In this document: in pieces, positions 21,101 through 30,900 of the stretch
Position numbering within the stretch: the stretch's first letter is position 1
How the letters are laid out: each line of letters begins with the position of its first letter
DNA from: Opitutaceae bacterium
GTDB taxonomy: Bacteria; Verrucomicrobiota; Verrucomicrobiia; Opitutales; Opitutaceae
Direction of reading: 5' to 3'
Length of the DNA: 64,000 bases
Assembly (NCBI GenBank): GCA_028281165.1
Contig: JANQKI010000088.1
Coordinates: 1-64,000 of the forward strand
Program-made: the position numbers and the translations under genes
Notes under the pieces: generated by a model
Told to the model about the DNA's origin: nothing
Databases searched by the model: none
What the model saw: the letters and a program-made list of their open reading frames with translations, nothing else

Positions 21101-24100
21101 ATCTAAAGCGTTTGCCGAAACCCGGTGATCGACCTGTTCTAGAGGAAAGCGTGCCGATCTCGAATGCAGGCGGTGGACTTTTGCAAAAAGTGTCGGACAT
21201 TTTCAAGGAGGTTTTAGGAGTCGATCAGATCAATCCGGACGATAATTTTTTCGACCTAGGCGGGCACTCGATGCTTTTGGCAGATCTTCACGCAAAACTC
21301 GAGCCGCTGACCAATAGGCCTTTGGAGATAGTGGACTTTTTCCGGTTCCCAAGCGTCAGAGCTTTGGTGGATCATTTAGAAGAAATTGGTGCAGGGGAGT
21401 CGTTTGGGGATATGAATTCTGGAGATTGCATCAGCACGCCCAGCCAGAATGACTCGATCGCGATCATTGGAATGAGTTGCCGATTTCCTGGAGCCTCGAA
21501 CGTTGATGAGTTTTGGCAATTGCTGATCGAGGGTAAGGAGGGTATTTCAGACATTAGCGAGGAACAAGCTTTAAAGTCTGGAGTGGATCCTGCTTTGCTT
21601 GAGGATCCGAAATATGTGAGGCGCTTTGGAATTCTGAAAACCGCTGAACTGTTCGATGCTGAATTTTTTGGATATAGACCGCGCGAGGCGGAAATGATGG
21701 ATCCGCAGCAGAGAGTTTTTTTGGAAATCTGTCACGAAGGCTTAGAAGACGCGAAACTCGATCCTCAGCGTTTTAAGGGTTCTATTGGCGTGTTTGGCGG
21801 CGTTGGCATGAACACTTATGGCTGTAGTCAGATTGATACGGGAGCTCCAGACCGTTTGTCTGACAACTATCAAGCGATGATCGGTAATGACAAAGATTTT
21901 TTAGCCACGAGAGTCGCTTACCGCCTGAATCTGAGCGGACCTGCGATTTCTGTGCAGACGGCTTGTTCGACCTCTTTAGTGGCTGTCCATCTCGCATGCG
22001 AGAGTTTGAAAAAGGGCGAGACAGATGTGGCCTTGGCTGGGGGGGCTAGCATTCGGTTTCCTCAGGATATTGGATACGTTTATGAAGAGGGGATGATCTT
22101 GTCCCCCGATGGGCGTTGCAGGGCTTTCGATGAAAAGGCTCAGGGAACGGTGGGTGGTAGTGGCGCTGGAATCGTGGTCCTGAAACGCTTGAGCAAAGCT
22201 CGCGAAGACGGGGATCGTATCTATGCTGTGATCAAGGGGTCAGCGGTTAACAATGATGGAGCTCTAAAGGTTGGATACACGGCGCCGAGCCCAGAAGGCC
22301 AATCCAAGGCAATCTCTGCAGCGCTTTTCGCGTCAGGGGTCGACCCAGATAGTATTGGGTATATTGAAGCTCATGGCACGGGAACCTCTTTGGGGGATCC
22401 GATAGAGATTTTGGCGCTGGAAAAGTCTTATGGACGTAGTCGAGCTGGAGGCAGTAGTTGCGCGATCGGATCGGTTAAGACTAATATTGGTCATTTGGAT
22501 ACGGCTGCTGGGATCGCGGGCTTGATCAAAGCAGCATTAACAGTGAACCATGGGAAAATCCCTGAAAGTTTGTGGTTTGAGAAGGCAAACCCCAAGTTGA
22601 AATTGGGTGAAACGAGCTTTTACGTGAATTCTCAGTTAAGCGCTTGGGATGACGTAAATGGTCCTAGGCGGGCTGGCGTTAGTTCCTTTGGAATTGGCGG
22701 GACAAATGCCCATTTGATATTGGAGCAGGCCGATGAAAGCTCTTTGGTAACTGGCGAGAAAGAGCCGGAACTTCAGCGAGCGACCCTCCTTTGCGTATCT
22801 GCGAAGACGTCAGCCGCATTGCGGCGGCAGTGTCAAAACCTGTATGATCATTTGCAGAAGGACGAAGAAATGGATCTGGGAGATTTGGCGTTTACGCTGA
22901 ATTTAGGCAGGAGCGAATACGCTTATCGTACAAGTTTTGTCTGCGCGGATAGAGAGGAGGCACTTGAGCAATTTCGTGTGGGAGCTTCCGCGAATTCTGC
23001 AGATTCCAGCGATAAGTCGGGGAAAGTCGTATTCATGTTTTCGGGACAGGGATCACAGTACAGGGATATGGGTCGAACGCTGTACGAAGACGCTCCGTTG
23101 TTTCGAGAAATCGTCGATCAGTGTTTTGACGCGATCGAAGCAGATTTAGGCGTAGATCCACGAGAGATCGTTTTTCCTAAAGCCGAAGCTTCGCCTCGCT
23201 CGGCGGATTTGTTGAGTCAAACTCGTTTCGCGCAGCCGATACTTTTTGTGATAGAATATGCTCTGGCTCGCTACTGGCAATCCTTGGGCGTTCGCCCGAG
23301 CGCCATGATTGGCCACAGCGTCGGAGAATACGTTTGTGCGTGTCTTTCGGATGTTTTGAGTGAATCGGACGCTTTATCGTTGATATGCGCTCGCGGTAGA
23401 TTGATGCAGTCAATGCCGACTGGCTCAATGCTGGCGATTTCCGAAAGTCCGGAAGTCGTGACTGAATTCGCGGCCGGTATGGGATTGGATCTAGCTGCCG
23501 TGAATAGTGCCAGATCGAGCGTCATCTCAGGAGATTCCAATGCAATCGAGCAGGCTAAGCGAGAATTGGACTCCAAAGATATCTTATATCGAGACCTGCA
23601 TACTTCCCATGCTTTCCACTCTCGTATGATGGATGGAATGCTCGCCGAGTTTGAGGAAATGGTTTCAGCGGTCGCCTTTAAGTCTCCAAAAATTCCTTAC
23701 ATATCGAATCTGACTGGCGATTGGATAGCTGATCGCCAATTGAAAAACACGGCATATTGGCGAGATCATCTGAGATCAACGGTTCGTTTCGCCGACGGCA
23801 TTGAAACGCTGCTTGAATCGAAGCCGACTGTACTTCTCGAGGTCGGGCCGGGTTTAGCTCTAAGAACTTTCGCAGCTCATCAATCTCTTGGGTCTCCCGT
23901 TACGATTGAAACTTCGCTCCCGCATCCGAAGGAATCGATCGATAGCCACTCATTCTTTTTGAATAGCTTGGGGAGATTGTGGGAGAAAGGCGTGAATGTC
24001 GATTGGCAAGCTTTCCACGCTGACTTGAGCAGCAAAAAAATCGGGCTTCCATTCTATCCCTTCGAGCGAAAACGGTTTAGGCTCGAAGACGCGGATTCCC

Positions 24101-27057
24101 GTTCTTTTATGGAGCGAGGCGCTTCTCGCAGACAGCCCATTAGTCGTTGGATGTACGCACCCGTTTGGCAACGCAGCGTGCGTGTCGCTTGCAGGCAGAG
24201 GGGCCAGTATAAGAGAGGATTGGTTTTCGTTTTTTCGGATGAATCGGGGTTTTTGGAGGATATTGCCGATAAGCTTTCGCGGACGGGCAAAAGAATCATA
24301 AAATTCACTGCAGGGAAAGAGTATCGGGAATCTAAGAACGGATTTCGGATTCGCCCCGATGATTTAGAGGATTATAATAGAGCGTTTCATTCTATTGGCG
24401 ACGTAGCAAAAGAAGAGTTGGAGCAGGTATTGCATGGTTGGAATATATCCGCTTGCGAGAATATGGCCAAGGATGAAAAGCTGCCTTTCTATAGTTTGCT
24501 ATGCCTTTCCCAAGCAATCGGAAATCTTGGTTCAACGCGGTCAATTGAAATTCGTGTATTCGCGAATCGAACGTACAGGGTGATTGGCGATGAGCAGATT
24601 GATCCAATGAAGTCTTTAATTGCCGGACCTATTCGCGTGACGCCTCAAGAATTTGATCTCATTTCCTGTCAGAGCGTGGACATGCTGATTCCAACGAAGG
24701 GGAGCGCCGCGTGGGGCAGCTTGGTGGACGATGTATGTCGCGAACTGGAATCCCCAATCAAGGACAAGGAAATCGCTTTTCGAGGAGGCAGTCGCTGGAC
24801 GCAAAGCTTTCAAGTTCTTGAGGATGATTTCAGTAGTGATAAAATGAATACTTTTAACTCATCTCTGATAAAGGATGAGGGAGTGTATTGGATTGTTGGA
24901 GGTCTTGGTGGCATGGGGTATGTGTTTGCCCGCCATATTGCAGAAAGGCGGGGAACGAAGCTTCTCATCACTGGCAGATTGGATCTGCCGTCTTCGGATG
25001 AGTGGAAAACGCTTTCACATAAGCCAAGCAAGGAAGGATTGGCTTCGGGCAAGCTGTTAGCGTTGAAAGAAGCGTGTGCCGATGTCCTTTATGTTCGGGC
25101 CGATATCACGGATGTTCAATCACTTATGAATGCGCGAGATTTGGCTATCGACTCTTTCGGAACTGTGAATGGAGTGGTCCATGCTGCTGGGGTTCCTGGA
25201 GGTGGATTGATCCTTGGTAAAAGGCGCGATAGTGCTCAAATGACGCTGAATCCGAAAGTAAGGGGAACGCTGGCGTTGGATGAATGCTTGAAGGAACTTC
25301 CTTTAGACTTCCTATTGCTTTGCTCCTCTGTGACATCGGAGAATGGAGGAATAGGACAAGTGGACTATTGTTCCGCTAACGCGTTTTTGGACGCATATGC
25401 GCAGCGCCAGGCAAAGCGAGCTGACGAGAGGCTTGTTACGAGCGTTCAGTGGGACGCTTGGAGCGAATCCGGGATGGCTGCTCGCACAATTCGCAGTCCG
25501 AAATTACCTGAAGGCAGCATTAGCGTACATCCTTTAGTTGGGAGACCTATTTATGCCAGCGATAAAACGACCGTATTTACCTCTCAGCTACAAGCTTCTG
25601 AGGATTGGGTGTTAAACGAGCATTGGATTCTAGGGCAAGCAACCGTGCCGGGAACGACTTATTTGGAAATGGCTCGAGCTGCAGTCGCCCACGCTTTGGG
25701 AGATAAGGTTTTTCTCTTTTCCGAGGTGTACTTCATGTCCCCGCTTTCGTGTGATCGGAATGAAACAACGGAAGTGCGAACTGTTTTGCAGCGCATTGGA
25801 GATAAGTTCGCGTTTACCGTATTGAGTCGTACTGATGCTATTGAAACAGGATTTTGGAAGCAGCATCTTACTTTAGACATTTCTGCGCTAAGGAAAGGAA
25901 CGAGTCGCTCGACCATCGATCTTGAATCGTTAAAACAACGATGTAGCTTTAAGGTTTTGCATGACGCGCGACAGTTGGCCGCGATCGGACATATAGTGCC
26001 TCATGAGGATGGTAAGACTCATTCTAATACCGTCGAATTTGGACCTCGCTGGAACACCTTGTCGGCAGCTTGGCTGGGTGAAGGTGAAGGGCTTGCCCGC
26101 CTCGAGCTCGGAATCGACTATATAGAAGATCTTTATACCTTCCCTTTGCACCCAGCGTTACTTGATTGCTCTACTGCGTTCCTGCGACTGGTTCGACAAG
26201 AAGGTGTTTTCCTTCCTCTTTCATATGAGAGAATTGCGGTATATGGGGATTTATCGCCCATTATTTATAGTCACGCTGTCGAAGTTCAGCATGAAAGGAG
26301 CGAAAAGGGAACCGCTAGCTTCGACGTTTGGATTTACGATGAAGCGGGAACGCTTCTAGTCGAAATTACGCGTTTTACCTTAAGAGAGATCGATGAAGAG
26401 TCATTGGCTAGTTCAGTAGAGCGGACCATACTGACTTCGCTTCATATCGATTCTTCTGGGAACTCCGCAACAGAGCTGCAAAAGGAGATCGCGAAGAAAG
26501 GCATAAAGGATGCCGAAGGCGTTGTAATGATGAACAGGATACTTAATGCGGCAAATCCGCAGGTATTAGTATCAACGCATGACTATCAATGGAGAAAGCG
26601 CCAATTTGATGAATTGCGACTGGGCAATGAATTGACGGTTGGGGCTGCTCGCAAATCGCAATCGAGACACGCTCGACCAGATCTGAAGACGCCTTATGTC
26701 GCTCCTTCCAAGAAGACAGAGTTGGGTATCGCTGAACTTTGGGAGTCTCTGCTGGGTATAGAAGGTATTGGAGCTCTGGATGATGTCTTTGAATTGGGAA
26801 GCGATTCGCTCTTGCTTGTGCAATTCCATAAGGAGTTGGTGAAGCGTTTCCAAACGAATGTTTCAGTTGTCGATCTATACAAGTATACAACAGTGAGAGA
26901 TCTCGCTAAGCGATTGGATCAAGGTGCGGTTTCAGATTCAGAAAAATCGGTTGTTATGGAGAAGGTGGACCGAAGGGCTTCGAAGGCGAAGGGCGCCCGC
27001 TCTCGACGTAAGAAGCGCTCTAGAAACGAGGTGAAGCAGCCTAACAGAGGATTATGA
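18184..27057 (+). CDS. Hybrid NRPS/PKS, C-A(Gly)-T-KS-AT-KR-DH-ACP
   Basis: A 2957-residue megasynthase. In order: C domain (HHIIADG near 160); A domain with pocket code DILQLGMIW plus Lys, matching glycine; carrier (LGGHSMLL near 1030); KS from about 1090 (TACSTS Cys near 1260, EAHGTGT near 1395, NIGHL); AT (GHSVGE near 1709, HAFH near 1808, indicating malonyl); KR (GGLGGMG near 2238, Ser and Tyr of the active site near 2380-2394); DH (EHWILGQATVPG near 2480, HPALLD near 2656); ACP (LGSDSLLL near 2872). The KR lies before the DH, the reverse of the usual cis-AT order. The last 45 residues are strongly basic (for example SRRKKRSR). It should couple the FAAL-loaded acyl chain to Gly and add one malonate, reduced and dehydrated to an enoyl. 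The GTG start fits the upstream gene end. It overlaps the thioesterase gene by 4 bp. Confidence 0.95.
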   Translation: MNTISKNIDIRSLEEKKNILRRLLRERSSKTRTYSLSSGQSRLWLLGGMSSESQQYHIPALIRVKGALDVNLFKECLVTLSRRHDCLRTRFPVRNGKPVQEFNPEMEFDFSFESIEDQGSEELACRIARERIDIEIGPCWRCRVLKPSENVFLIVIVFHHIIADGWSLNIFWRELVELYRSNRDESLLIPLESRYSDFVEAEAESLRNGSWEEDERYWRKRLYDVPALLELPWSRSRTALASFKGRRLETKIDLDSLEEIEILTRWSKTTVFSFLLAVYRILLFRYSGQEDFCIGIPVANRESSKFSHLFGFLINTLALRNRFKESATFVSFLKSTNREIREGIAHQALPLARVLEVVQPVRNPSFNPLFQAMFIMQNAPKQSIEVSGLQMDLEELDVGVSKFDLTLETSRRDDGLSLIFEYNTDLFDESIVSLMAESYKRLLDSAIHGMQVAIKRLKWISLEEEQLVLHDWNRTKKDYNSDSRFETLFEVQAQRRPKAVATTCFRFGRSLSYSELDRQATRFARFLIARGVKQAARVGVCLDRSTRILVSLLGIFKAKASYVPLDPSFPNDRLEFMANDAELSHFVFEGSIESASTVACNLDVIRIDWDHDKEAIESGVFEPLELTGSSDDVAYTIYTSGSTGRPKGVQIQHRALVNFLSSMAEEPGINEDDRLLSLTTLSFDISMLEFFLPLLVGAEVVIADKGLALDGRKLSREINSRGINYMQATPASWRLLLDSGWTGTADLKMLCGGEALPRDLAMRLTARGSELWNMYGPTETTIWSSVRRIRKDDTEVFIGSPIANTRFYVLGKDLSPLPRGVVGELYIGGDGLSLGYWKRPELIKKAFVPSPFDSDNGKPIYRTGDLVKWRDNGCLQFIGRADHQVKVRGFRIELGEIEVAISKLEMVKQCACLVREDRPGDQRIAAYVIMEEGMAFDESIARKALRESLPHYMIPSFFVTLIELPQTPNGKIDLKRLPKPGDRPVLEESVPISNAGGGLLQKVSDIFKEVLGVDQINPDDNFFDLGGHSMLLADLHAKLEPLTNRPLEIVDFFRFPSVRALVDHLEEIGAGESFGDMNSGDCISTPSQNDSIAIIGMSCRFPGASNVDEFWQLLIEGKEGISDISEEQALKSGVDPALLEDPKYVRRFGILKTAELFDAEFFGYRPREAEMMDPQQRVFLEICHEGLEDAKLDPQRFKGSIGVFGGVGMNTYGCSQIDTGAPDRLSDNYQAMIGNDKDFLATRVAYRLNLSGPAISVQTACSTSLVAVHLACESLKKGETDVALAGGASIRFPQDIGYVYEEGMILSPDGRCRAFDEKAQGTVGGSGAGIVVLKRLSKAREDGDRIYAVIKGSAVNNDGALKVGYTAPSPEGQSKAISAALFASGVDPDSIGYIEAHGTGTSLGDPIEILALEKSYGRSRAGGSSCAIGSVKTNIGHLDTAAGIAGLIKAALTVNHGKIPESLWFEKANPKLKLGETSFYVNSQLSAWDDVNGPRRAGVSSFGIGGTNAHLILEQADESSLVTGEKEPELQRATLLCVSAKTSAALRRQCQNLYDHLQKDEEMDLGDLAFTLNLGRSEYAYRTSFVCADREEALEQFRVGASANSADSSDKSGKVVFMFSGQGSQYRDMGRTLYEDAPLFREIVDQCFDAIEADLGVDPREIVFPKAEASPRSADLLSQTRFAQPILFVIEYALARYWQSLGVRPSAMIGHSVGEYVCACLSDVLSESDALSLICARGRLMQSMPTGSMLAISESPEVVTEFAAGMGLDLAAVNSARSSVISGDSNAIEQAKRELDSKDILYRDLHTSHAFHSRMMDGMLAEFEEMVSAVAFKSPKIPYISNLTGDWIADRQLKNTAYWRDHLRSTVRFADGIETLLESKPTVLLEVGPGLALRTFAAHQSLGSPVTIETSLPHPKESIDSHSFFLNSLGRLWEKGVNVDWQAFHADLSSKKIGLPFYPFERKRFRLEDADSRSFMERGASRRQPISRWMYAPVWQRSVRVACRQRGQYKRGLVFVFSDESGFLEDIADKLSRTGKRIIKFTAGKEYRESKNGFRIRPDDLEDYNRAFHSIGDVAKEELEQVLHGWNISACENMAKDEKLPFYSLLCLSQAIGNLGSTRSIEIRVFANRTYRVIGDEQIDPMKSLIAGPIRVTPQEFDLISCQSVDMLIPTKGSAAWGSLVDDVCRELESPIKDKEIAFRGGSRWTQSFQVLEDDFSSDKMNTFNSSLIKDEGVYWIVGGLGGMGYVFARHIAERRGTKLLITGRLDLPSSDEWKTLSHKPSKEGLASGKLLALKEACADVLYVRADITDVQSLMNARDLAIDSFGTVNGVVHAAGVPGGGLILGKRRDSAQMTLNPKVRGTLALDECLKELPLDFLLLCSSVTSENGGIGQVDYCSANAFLDAYAQRQAKRADERLVTSVQWDAWSESGMAARTIRSPKLPEGSISVHPLVGRPIYASDKTTVFTSQLQASEDWVLNEHWILGQATVPGTTYLEMARAAVAHALGDKVFLFSEVYFMSPLSCDRNETTEVRTVLQRIGDKFAFTVLSRTDAIETGFWKQHLTLDISALRKGTSRSTIDLESLKQRCSFKVLHDARQLAAIGHIVPHEDGKTHSNTVEFGPRWNTLSAAWLGEGEGLARLELGIDYIEDLYTFPLHPALLDCSTAFLRLVRQEGVFLPLSYERIAVYGDLSPIIYSHAVEVQHERSEKGTASFDVWIYDEAGTLLVEITRFTLREIDEESLASSVERTILTSLHIDSSGNSATELQKEIAKKGIKDAEGVVMMNRILNAANPQVLVSTHDYQWRKRQFDELRLGNELTVGAARKSQSRHARPDLKTPYVAPSKKTELGIAELWESLLGIEGIGALDDVFELGSDSLLLVQFHKELVKRFQTNVSVVDLYKYTTVRDLAKRLDQGAVSDSEKSVVMEKVDRRASKAKGARSRRKKRSRNEVKQPNRGL

Positions 27058-27809
27058 ATAAATGGACGAGATATGTGAACTGTCGGGAGCGGCCAGCAGT
27101 ACGGCTTTTTTGCTTTCCCTATGCGGGAGGTGGAGCGGCTTTGTATCATCGCTGGTCTAGCAAGTTGCCCGACGAGATTGAAGTTCATCCGATCCAATAT
27201 CCAGGTCACAGTGATCGTATGGCGGAGGGCTTGATAACAAATGTGGAGGAAATGGTTGACGGAGTATTGGAAGCCCTGTGTTCTAGCTTCATTGAGGTTC
27301 CGTACTCATTATTTGGTTACAGTATGGGTGCGTTAATCGCGTTCGAAACGGCGCGCGAAATGCGGCGAAGATGCATGCCTCTTCCCAGTCATCTTTTTCT
27401 CGCGGCAAGGAGAGCTCCTGACATAGAGGTCGAGGCGCCTGCTTTACACAAGTTGCCCGATGCTGATTTCCTGAGGGAAATCGGACGATTTGAAGGTACT
27501 CCTGAAGGGTTTTTCCGAGAACCGTCTTTAGTTGCAATGCTCCTGCCTGTGCTTAGAGCCGACTTCGAATTATGCGAGTCCTATCGTTTTAGGAGTGAGG
27601 AACCGTTGGACGCTCCAATTGTGGTAATGAGCGGAGTGTCGGATGGGAGCGCTCCACCGGCCTCCATGGATAGGTGGAAGGGGCAGACCGCGAGTGACTT
27701 CGAATCGAAGATCTATCCAGGCGGACACTTTTTCCTAAAGCTGAATGAGGATGAAATACTGAGGCAAGTCGAGGCTCGGCTATTGAGGGAGTCTACGTCT
27801 GCCATATAG
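27054..27809 (+). CDS. Type II (external) thioesterase of the NRPS/PKS cluster
   Basis: A 251-residue alpha/beta hydrolase of the GrsT/RifR family. Visible are the N-terminal CFPYAGGGAALYHRW block, the nucleophile elbow GYSMGA with Ser90, an Asp near 197 (MSGVSDG) and the catalytic His in GGHFFL near 224. These enzymes remove wrong or stalled acyl groups from carrier domains. The ATG overlaps the last codons of the preceding hybrid synthetase (ATGA arrangement), so translation is probably coupled. Because no synthetase here carries a built-in release domain, this protein could also take part in product release, but that is not typical of the family. Confidence 0.93.
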   Translation: MNKWTRYVNCRERPAVRLFCFPYAGGGAALYHRWSSKLPDEIEVHPIQYPGHSDRMAEGLITNVEEMVDGVLEALCSSFIEVPYSLFGYSMGALIAFETAREMRRRCMPLPSHLFLAARRAPDIEVEAPALHKLPDADFLREIGRFEGTPEGFFREPSLVAMLLPVLRADFELCESYRFRSEEPLDAPIVVMSGVSDGSAPPASMDRWKGQTASDFESKIYPGGHFFLKLNEDEILRQVEARLLRESTSAI

Positions 27810-27837
27810 AATAACTCTGCACCCGAAACTGTTGAAT

Positions 27838-27893
27838 GTGTATTGTATTATTGAATACACAAGATAGTCTAGGATCAATGCTTTTTTGATCCT
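27838..27893 (+). terminator. Two hairpins after the thioesterase gene
   Basis: Two inverted repeats stand in the 159-bp gap before the next PKS gene: GTGTATT at 27838-27844 pairing with AATACAC at 27854-27860, and AGGATCAA at 27871-27878 pairing with TTGATCCT at 27886-27893, with a T-rich loop. There is no long T-run after the second hairpin, so termination would be partial at best. They may set transcript levels between the two PKS genes. Confidence 0.4.
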
Positions 27894-27968
27894 TTGCTTT
27901 CCAATGATTAACAATGGATTTTATTATATAATACTGACTTAGAGCAATATTATAATGCGTAATTTATA

Positions 27969-30900
27969 ATGACATCAAAACACGAAGACAGCGTCGCGAT
28001 CATCGCGATGAATGGGCGTTTCCCCGGAGCCGAAACGGTCGAGCGATTTTGGGATAATCTTAAAAATGGCGTCGAATCAGTGAAATTTTTCACTCAAGAA
28101 GAGCTGATCAATTCCGGCGAACTGGATGAGCACTTGCGAGACAATCCGAAGTTCGTGAGCGCGGATGCAGTATTGGAGGACATGGATAAGTTCGACGCCA
28201 CCTTTTTCGATTTTTCGGCGAGAGAAGCTGAAATACTCGATCCCCAGCATAGACTTTTTCTAGAAGCCGCTTGGGAGGCGATGGAGTCTGCAGGATACGA
28301 CGCGAAGAAAAGCGATTGGAGATTTGGTGTCTTCGCTGGATCTGCGTTGAGCGGATACATGGTGAGAAATCTGTATTCAAATCCTGGCCTTGTTGAGGAA
28401 TTGGGGACGTTCAAGACGATGTTGGCCAACGACAAGGATTTCCTTTCGACGCGCGTCTCCTATAAGTTGGACTTTATGGGGCCAAGCGTAAATGTGAATA
28501 CGCTTTGCTCGTCATCGCTGGTTGCGGTTCACATGGCATGCCATTCACTTTTGGATTATCATTGCGATGTCGCTCTGGCAGGAGGAGTGAGTTTTCAGAT
28601 TTCTCGTAACGAGGCCTTCTTTTATCAGGAAGGAGGTATCGGCTCCTCAGATGGACATTGTCGGGCCTTCGACGCAAAAGGGGATGGTACTGTTAGCGGA
28701 AGCGGTTTGGCTATAGTAGTCCTTAAGCGCTTAGAAGACGCTGTAGAGGATGGAGACGTGATTCATGCCGTTATTCGGGGGACCGGGATGAATAACGACG
28801 GAGCCTCGAAAAATAGTTATACGGCTCCAAATCCGGACGGTCAAGCGGAGTGCATTGCCGAAGCGTTGTCGATGGCCAATGTGGATGCTGATACGATTAG
28901 CTACCTTGAGGCTCATGGCACGGGCACCAATCTGGGAGATCCGATCGAGATTGCAGGTTTGACGAGAGCTTATCGCTCGCACACGGATCGGCGGCAATAT
29001 TGTCCTATCGGCTCGGTTAAGACCAATATTGGCCACCTAGTCACAGCAGGTGGAGCCGCTAGTTTAATAAAAACGGTGATGTCGATGAAACATCGCCAAA
29101 TACCGGCAAGTTTGAATTTCGAGACGCCGAATCCCAAAATAGATTGGGAGAATTGCCCGTTTTATGTAAATACGGAGTTGAGCGACTGGGAAACGTTGCC
29201 CGATACCCCTATGAGAGCTGGAGTGAGCTCTTTTGGAATAGGGGGCACGAATGTTCATTTGGTAGTCGAAGAGAGTCCTGTATCGAGAGAGTCTGGGAAC
29301 ACGAGGGAAACGAAATTGCTGACGCTATCAGCCAAGAGCGAAAACGCATTGAAGTATATACATGAGAATCTGCGCGAATTCTTGACGAATGATGAAGACC
29401 TGAATCTAGCTGATGTCTGCTTTACGCATGCTGTCGGCCGCAGGGATTTTGGTTTTCGACGGTCTATATTATTTAAAGATCGCGAGGAAGTCTTGGAACA
29501 GTTGGGACGCTTTGAGAAGGATCTTATTTCCGATCAGAGGGGTATGAATCGTTCAGCGGTTTTCGTTTTCGCCGATAAAGCAGAGCTTCCTGTATCGATA
29601 ATTCATGCCTACTACCAAACCGAAGCTTCATTTGCCGGGGCTGTCGACGAAGTGGACGCAGCATTTCGTTTGGCTGGGGAGAGCTCTTTGAAACTCCGTT
29701 TGCTTGGTCAAACTGAAGAATCAATTGAAGAGAGGATACGTTCATTTGCAATTCAATATGCTATTGGTTCGTTTTTATCCGCTAACGGTGTCGCCGCGGA
29801 TCTTATGATTGGTGAAGGATGCGGTGAATTGGTGGCGATTGCGCTATCTCAAATGGGTTCTCTTTCAGATCTTGCAGCTCTACTGGTTGCTAACGATGAT
29901 AAGACTAGGGCCCAATTGGAATTGACGAAATTCCAAGAAGGCAAAACGGCGATTTATTCGCTCGTATGCAATGGAGAGTTGACGGTGGAAGATCTTACAC
30001 GGTTGGCGTATTGGGAAACGGCGCTTAATTGTCAAGGGGGGTGCTTGTCAGAAGCTATTTCGGCTCAGATTGGGGGCACGGATTTTGTATTCGCTAGTTC
30101 CGATACCGATGTCCCCTTAGAAGGTAGCGAATTTCCTTATGCGTATTTATTTTACGAGGATGAAAACACGGAAATGAATGGAATTGCTGATGTGTTTTCA
30201 CATTTCTGGAGCGCTGGCGGCACTGTTGACTGGAATCGCTATTACGCTTCCGAAATCCGAAATCGTATAGAGCTTCCCACGTATCCATTTGAACGAAGGA
30301 GGTATTGGATAGACGAATACAGGAACCATACTGAATGTTTAGACTCTCCATCGGAGCTAAGGAGAGTCGAGGATTCCAATCAATGGTTTTATCGACCTAC
30401 TTGGAAGAGACTTAGGCGATTGTCGGGCAGAACAGTAGCTCCTGCCCCAGATGAGGCTTGGGCAGTATTTGATGATGGCGACAACCTGAGTTCCGTTTTT
30501 ATCGAATTGCTACGTTCGAGAGGGGCAAACTTTGTACGGATCGAAAAGGGATCTACAATCGAACGAGTGTCCGATTCGCATTTACGCATAGATGTAGGCG
30601 ATCCCGCTGGATTCGACAGTGTGGTTGGATCTCTAAAGCGATCCAGTCCTAAGCGTATTCGCTGCTGTTATTTTTGGGCGGATACACAGAAGCCGGTGGA
30701 AGCGTTCATAGGTTTGACTAATTTGCTCCAAGCGGTTGCCAAAGGTATGACGGGCGTGGGTTGTTCAATAGTTGCAATAACCCGCGGGGCGTTTGAAGTA
30801 GTTGGGCGAGATGGTTCGAATGTAGCTTTCGCCGCGATTTCTGCCCTATGTAAATTGGCGGAAGTTGAGTTTTTAGATATGGGGTGTTGTCACGTGGACT

